Part shown: positions 61,274-64,000 of the stretch, one piece after another | How the letters are laid out: every line of letters begins with the position of its first letter | Position numbering within the stretch: position 1 is the first letter of the stretch | NCBI RefSeq assembly: GCF_002929295.1 | Contig: NZ_PJIM01000001.1 | Span: forward strand, 291,940 to 355,939 | Source of the DNA: Arthrobacter sp. SX1312 | Lineage (GTDB): Bacteria > Actinomycetota > Actinomycetes > Actinomycetales > Micrococcaceae | Length of the DNA stretch: 64,000 bases | Direction: 5' to 3' | Notes under the pieces: model-generated | Told to the model about the DNA's origin: nothing | Databases searched by the model: none | Seen by the model: only the letters and a program-made list of their open reading frames with translations | Translations under genes and position numbers: made by a program

Positions 61274-61370
61274 TCGCGAACGTATCCCGGGACTCGGCTG
61301 CGTTTTCATCTAGGCACTACGTTGGAGATCTATGGGCTACTCAGGGCCCGTGCAATGAAAGGTTTACGCG

Positions 61371-61583
61371 ATGACTAATGACTACGCCAGCGCTTGGGAC
61401 AGCCTCGCTGCAGCTATCGGAGCCGCCGAGGGGAAGAGTTCTGGGTCGTTCGATCGCCAGGACCACCTAACTGTCGACCAACGGCTCAAGGCCGCAGAGG
61501 TGGCCGCCCTACTGTCTATCGCACAGGAACTGTCAGGTATCCGCCATGAGGGGATCAACCCGAAGTTCACTAGCGGTTTCTAG
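61371..61583 (+). CDS. Small helical protein
   Basis: 70 aa: SAWDSLAAAIGAAEGKSS, then QRLKAAEVAALLSIAQELSG, two helices separated by a polar loop. A strong terminator follows. Function unknown; seen as a typical small lysogeny-arm protein. Confidence 0.65.
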   Translation: MTNDYASAWDSLAAAIGAAEGKSSGSFDRQDHLTVDQRLKAAEVAALLSIAQELSGIRHEGINPKFTSGF

Positions 61584-61596
61584 ACCTTAGATAGAA

Positions 61597-61622
61597 GGGT
61601 GGGCGAACCCGCCCACCCTCCT
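61597..61622 (+). terminator. Intrinsic terminator after the 70-aa gene
   Basis: Perfect 9-bp stem GGGTGGGCG / CGCCCACCC (61597-61605 with 61610-61618), loop AACC, followed by TCCTTT. It closes the unit that includes the 310-aa gene or only the 70-aa gene. Confidence 0.85.
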
Positions 61623-61714
61623 TTCTGGACTACGTGCCACGAACGGCTCAATGCCTATGTTTGATCGTCTTGGCCTAGGTCTGAGCAGCGTCAGCTGCTG
61701 GCTACACTGGCGGG

Positions 61715-62533
61715 ATGGGGAATTTCGTTGCTTCAGCGCACTGGCTAGAGCGCTGGTGGCGCATAGGCGTTTCAGTAGCCGGCGGAATCGTTGCCCTGGT
61801 CGGCCCATATGTGGGACAGCTTTCCAACGACGTGAAGATGCAAGGTGCCGGTCTCGCCGTCGGGATCGTGGGGCTGCTTTTTGCGGCGATCCTGCCCATC
61901 GTCGACAAGCAACAATCGAATAGGGCTCTCGCAGCCGTCGAGGATCGGATCTTCGAGGTACGCCTCGAAAGCCGCGAGGAACTCCTCTTCCTAGTGGAGC
62001 GCAGCCTCACGCCGCTCATGAAGCAGCTGGGGCGGGTCATCTTGGCCCGACGCAGCTCGCGCGCCCTTGAAGGTGAAGCAGCTCAGCTCCGCCAGCAGGC
62101 CCTCAGCACCGCGAAGGAAGTAATCGGCGGCGAGTACGCATCAAGATTGCGGGCCAACTACTTCAAGCTCATTTTCACCGGCGACCACCCAACTCTCGTT
62201 CCTGCTGGAAGCACGGGCACGCTTCCGAAGACACAGTTCGCAGGGAATAGCGAAGCGGGTGGCGAGGTCCTCGACATGCTCGCGCAAGACAGCTCAAGGT
62301 TCTGCCCCAACATTGATCGAGAGCCTCCGCCCGGTTGGGATGCCTCGCGCCCGCGTGATTACGAGACCTTCATCTCAGTCACGGCTCAGGCTGGCGAGGA
62401 GCCCGACGGCATGATGACGGTGGACGGTCAGTACGAGGGCGACCTCACTGAGGCCGACCTACAGATCTTGCGGCTGATCGCAACGATCGTGGCCATCTCA
62501 GAATCACAGCGCACCGACCCCAAATCGGTATAA
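61715..62533 (+). CDS. Membrane-anchored protein with GAF-like domain
   Basis: 272 aa. Two hydrophobic helices near the N-terminus (about residues 17-35 and 45-63), then a helical linker and a C-terminal region with the final GAF signature (YETFISVTAQAGEEPDG, TEADLQILRLIATIVAISES) at about 210-262. It may sense a small ligand or stress at the membrane. It is separated from neighbours by terminators, so expressed alone in the lysogen. Defence, exclusion or regulatory roles are all possible. Confidence 0.72.
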   Translation: MGNFVASAHWLERWWRIGVSVAGGIVALVGPYVGQLSNDVKMQGAGLAVGIVGLLFAAILPIVDKQQSNRALAAVEDRIFEVRLESREELLFLVERSLTPLMKQLGRVILARRSSRALEGEAAQLRQQALSTAKEVIGGEYASRLRANYFKLIFTGDHPTLVPAGSTGTLPKTQFAGNSEAGGEVLDMLAQDSSRFCPNIDREPPPGWDASRPRDYETFISVTAQAGEEPDGMMTVDGQYEGDLTEADLQILRLIATIVAISESQRTDPKSV

Positions 62534-62609
62534 AACGAGTACTGCAGGATTGCAAAATTCTCATGGGTCAGTGACATCATGAGTACAACAACGACGTGGG
62601 GAGCGAATC

Positions 62610-62789
62610 GTGGAACGTCCCGGTGCATCGCGAGATGATGCAGTTCGCATGCAGATCCAGAAGGATCCCGATACCTACTTCCGCGAAGCACGAGCCGCTG
62701 CGCGGCAAGACGCTGAGCGTCAGATCAAGTCCGAGCTAGCTCGGGGATCCCGTACCAGCCAGACTCGGGTGCTTCGGAAGTCAGCTTAG
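62610..62789 (+). CDS. 59-aa charged protein next to attR
   Basis: GTG start with GGGGAG upstream, ending TAG 62787-62789. Sequence rich in Arg, Ala and Gln, helical in the middle (YFREARAAARQDAERQIKSE). A strong terminator follows 9 bp later. Too short to name; it may be a nucleic-acid-binding protein. Confidence 0.6.
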   Translation: MERPGASRDDAVRMQIQKDPDTYFREARAAARQDAERQIKSELARGSRTSQTRVLRKSA

Positions 62790-62797
62790 AACGACAG

Positions 62798-62833
62798 AGA
62801 AGGCCCGCCCTCACATGAGGGCGGGCCTTCTTC
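62798..62833 (+). terminator. Intrinsic terminator at the prophage right end
   Basis: A 14-bp stem of AAGGCCCGCCCTCA with TGAGGGCGGGCCTT followed by CTT. It stops rightward prophage transcription before attR. Confidence 0.9.
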
Positions 62834-62842
62834 CATATAGGC

Positions 62843-62877
62843 CGAAGAGGGTGTGCACAGTGTGCACACCCTCTTCG
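62843..62877. repeat. 16-bp perfect palindrome near attR
   Basis: Arms CGAAGAGGGTGTGCAC (62843-62858) and GTGCACACCCTCTTCG (62862-62877) with a 3-nt centre. It lies 10 bp after the first terminator and 83 bp from attR. A second terminator is the simplest reading; a binding site for Int/Xis or another dimer is possible. Confidence 0.75.
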
Positions 62878-62960
62878 CTTGGAGACGCTACTAGCTTCAC
62901 TTTCTCACCCCTGACTCCCGTCTTTCCGGGGATGCCCGTTTCGCGTCGTCGCTCTTGTCC

Positions 62961-62985
62961 GGTTCGAGTCCCACTTCGGGCACCT
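62961..62985 (+). repeat. attR core (25-bp direct repeat)
   Basis: Exact copy of 16250-16274. It is the duplicated 3' end of tRNA-Leu and defines the right boundary. The upstream half of the tRNA is absent here, confirming that the left copy is the functional gene. Confidence 0.94.
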
Positions 62986-63029
62986 GATTCGGGTGGGCCG
63001 CCTCTTCTCTCATCGCCGACGGGGGCCTA

Positions 63030-63288
63030 GTATGGTCGGGCACCGCAAGACGGTGTCGGGGTGACCCTGCTGGGAAGCACAGTCCGAAAGTGAACATCGC
63101 ACCTGGGTGCAGCGGGGACAAGACTGTTCGGGCGAGAATGCGCGAAAGGACGCCCGAATCGGTTCTGGTTCGCGCGCACCTGCTGGGGGTACAAACGGGC
63201 GGCCTCGCCGGACGACCGTCCGAGGCGTGCCGAACACGACACACACCCCTCCCATAACCGGGCCCGGCATGCGTGGAGGAAATCCATC
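63030..63288 (+). ncRNA. Candidate structured 5' leader of the secreted protein gene
   Basis: A TATGGT box at 63031-63036 and about 250 nt of hairpin-prone RNA precede the gene. Visible stems include CACCG/CGGTG near 63050, GCACC/GGTGC near 63100 and an 8-bp stem TTCGGGCG/CGCCCGAA at about 63127-63159. A GGAGGAA site precedes the ATG. The length and structure suggest a riboswitch or other regulatory leader. It does not match glycine, cobalamin, SRP, tmRNA or RNase P patterns that I know, so the class is open. Confidence 0.4.
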
Positions 63289-63732
63289 ATGAAGAAGTCT
63301 CTTAGTTGGCGTCTGTTCGTTCTCGTCGCAGGAACGCTGTTCGGTCTGTTGGCAGGCCTGGGCCTCGCCGCACCAGCCGTTGCGGCACCGGTCCAAGTCG
63401 CAACCACTGGAAATTACCACGACCGTGGTGGGGATTTGACCCTCAAGGCGAACGGCGACGGCAGGCACGTCAGTCTGAAAGTTGTCGGCGACAATTACGA
63501 TTCCAAGAAGGTCGACGTAAAGGTCGTCCAGGTGAGTCACCACGGCAGGCATCGGGTCGTCGACCACCGCACAGTGTGGACGGATCGCGGCGACGACTTC
63601 AAGTACGAGGTCAAGTACGTCGAGTGCGGTAAGTCCTACCAGGCTCACAGCTACAGCAAGAAGGACGGCTGGAACAGCAGCGAGAGAATCTGGATCAAGT
63701 GCGACAGGCATGGCCACTACAGCTACAAGTAA
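63289..63732 (+). CDS. Secreted protein of unknown function
   Basis: 147 aa with a clear signal peptide: MKKSLSWR, hydrophobic core (LFVLVAGTLFGLLAGLGLA), and cleavage after AVAA, about residue 33. The mature 114 aa are His/Lys/Asp-rich with a strand-rich pattern and two Cys (VECGK, IKCDR) that may form a disulfide. It is the first host gene after attR. No family recognised. Confidence 0.8.
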   Translation: MKKSLSWRLFVLVAGTLFGLLAGLGLAAPAVAAPVQVATTGNYHDRGGDLTLKANGDGRHVSLKVVGDNYDSKKVDVKVVQVSHHGRHRVVDHRTVWTDRGDDFKYEVKYVECGKSYQAHSYSKKDGWNSSERIWIKCDRHGHYSYK

Positions 63733-63818
63733 TCCGCGCCCCAGTTAATGGATCCGCTTGATGGATCCGCGAAGACGGGCCCGGGAGGAGGGGCCCACCT
63801 GCCCTGATGGGCATACTC

Positions 63819-63869
63819 GACCCGGCAGGGAACTGGCCGTAGACAGTGCAGGCCGTTCCCTGCCGGGTC
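63819..63869. terminator. Long hairpin after the secreted protein gene
   Basis: Perfect 15-bp arms GACCCGGCAGGGAAC (63819-63833) and GTTCCCTGCCGGGTC (63855-63869), extended by GGCC pairs inside. There is no T-run. It lies between two rightward genes and probably ends the first. Confidence 0.72.
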
Positions 63870-63941
63870 ACCTCGTTCAGCGGCCGAATTGCGGATCCCG
63901 GCCACCGTTGCAGCCCAGCGCCTCCGGGGTACATTGAGGCC

Positions 63942-64000
63942 ATGGCCAGCGAAGCGATGATCCTCGACGTCGACGGGCCGGACGGCGTGCGGGCCGTCCG
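63942..64000 (+). CDS. Start of a gene, possibly LigD-type polymerase/ligase
   Basis: Only 19 codons are visible (MASEAMILDVDGPDGVRAVR). The opening with a VDG and a following basic strand resembles the N-terminus of actinobacterial LigD-like polymerase domain proteins (non-homologous end joining), but the fragment is too short to be sure. No ribosome binding site stands out. Confidence 0.4.
   Translation, partial: MASEAMILDVDGPDGVRAV

Larger units (their letters stand above)
16275..62985. mobile_element. Integrated temperate siphovirus prophage, about 46.7 kb
   Basis: The element is bounded by 25-bp attL/attR repeats derived from tRNA-Leu. It contains an integrase, repressor, Cro-like regulator, antirepressor, excisionase candidate, replication and modification genes, complete packaging, head, connector, tail, tape-measure and lysis modules, and a few accessory genes. 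No late gene looks truncated, so it may be inducible. The long tape measure (1365 aa), frameshifted chaperones and tail tube protein imply a long non-contractile tail (siphovirus morphology). The gene order is like that of temperate phages of Arthrobacter and other Micrococcales. Confidence 0.95.

Noticed and set aside
63030-63170. Leader upstream of the secreted protein as SRP RNA, tmRNA or a c-di-AMP riboswitch
   Set aside because: The conserved cores of those RNAs are not present; GGGGTGA alone is not enough. Left as an unclassified leader.
63748-63770. Short direct repeat ATGGATCCGC (two copies)
   Set aside because: Ten bases, 6 bp apart or so, with no further context; probably chance.

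Overview
The window comes from a high-GC Gram-positive actinobacterium, most likely a member of the Micrococcaceae related to Arthrobacter. The grounds are the gene order hisI - trpE - Trp-associated membrane protein - HGxxPAAW protein - trpC - trpB - trpA - lgt - gltB - gltD - pyk - ANTAR response regulator, the frequent GTG starts, and the many GTGA/ATGA overlaps between neighbouring genes. No database search was possible, so the assignment rests on recognised protein families.

Region 1 (1-16271) is conserved host chromosome. A 5'-truncated hisI leads into a tightly packed tryptophan operon without trpG or trpD. lgt (lipoprotein diacylglyceryl transferase) overlaps trpA. Glutamate synthase (gltB, gltD) and pyruvate kinase follow. 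A perfect 22-bp inverted repeat separates pyk from a convergent PdtaR-type antitermination regulator. The region ends in tRNA-Leu(CAA).

Region 2 (about 16275-62985) is a complete-looking temperate siphovirus prophage of about 46.7 kb integrated in the 3' end of that tRNA. A 25-bp direct repeat (16250-16274 and 62961-62985) marks attL and attR. Next to attL lie a tyrosine integrase, two small genes and a Fic/Doc gene overlapping a 54-aa upstream ORF, a probable toxin-antitoxin pair. Almost everything else runs leftward. The late operon (44455 down to 19338) encodes an HNH nuclease, a small prim-pol protein, a putative metallopeptidase, TerS, TerL, portal, MuF protein, scaffold, decoration, capsid, connectors, tail tube, frameshifted tail chaperones, a tape measure with an embedded metzincin motif, tail-tip proteins, holin candidates, a GH25 lysin, an M23 lysin and a tail fibre with a NodB-type deacetylase domain. 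The early operon (58800 down to 44754) holds a Cro-like regulator, an antirepressor, an excisionase-like protein, a cytosine methyltransferase, many small zinc-ribbon proteins, a sliding-clamp/FtsK-gamma fusion, an HNH protein and a VRR-NUC nuclease. A terminator at 44662-44694 and a promoter-like sequence at 44561-44590 divide early from late genes. The rightward lysogeny arm (59059-62789) has the repressor, an ImmA-like protease, a DUF3263 protein and accessory genes, including a membrane-anchored GAF-like protein. Repeated GTGYCCAC dyads lie between the divergent Cro-like and repressor genes.

Region 3 (62986-64000) is host DNA again: a hairpin-rich leader of about 250 nt, a secreted 147-aa protein, a strong hairpin, and the first 19 codons of a gene that may encode a LigD-type polymerase or ligase.

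The most unusual items are the clamp/FtsK-gamma fusion, the metzincin motif in the tape measure, the Fic protein with Gln in place of the catalytic His and an added C-terminal domain, the HTH on the tail chaperone, the hairpins that bury ribosome binding sites of two late genes, and a set of very small zinc-binding proteins translated by stop-start overlap.
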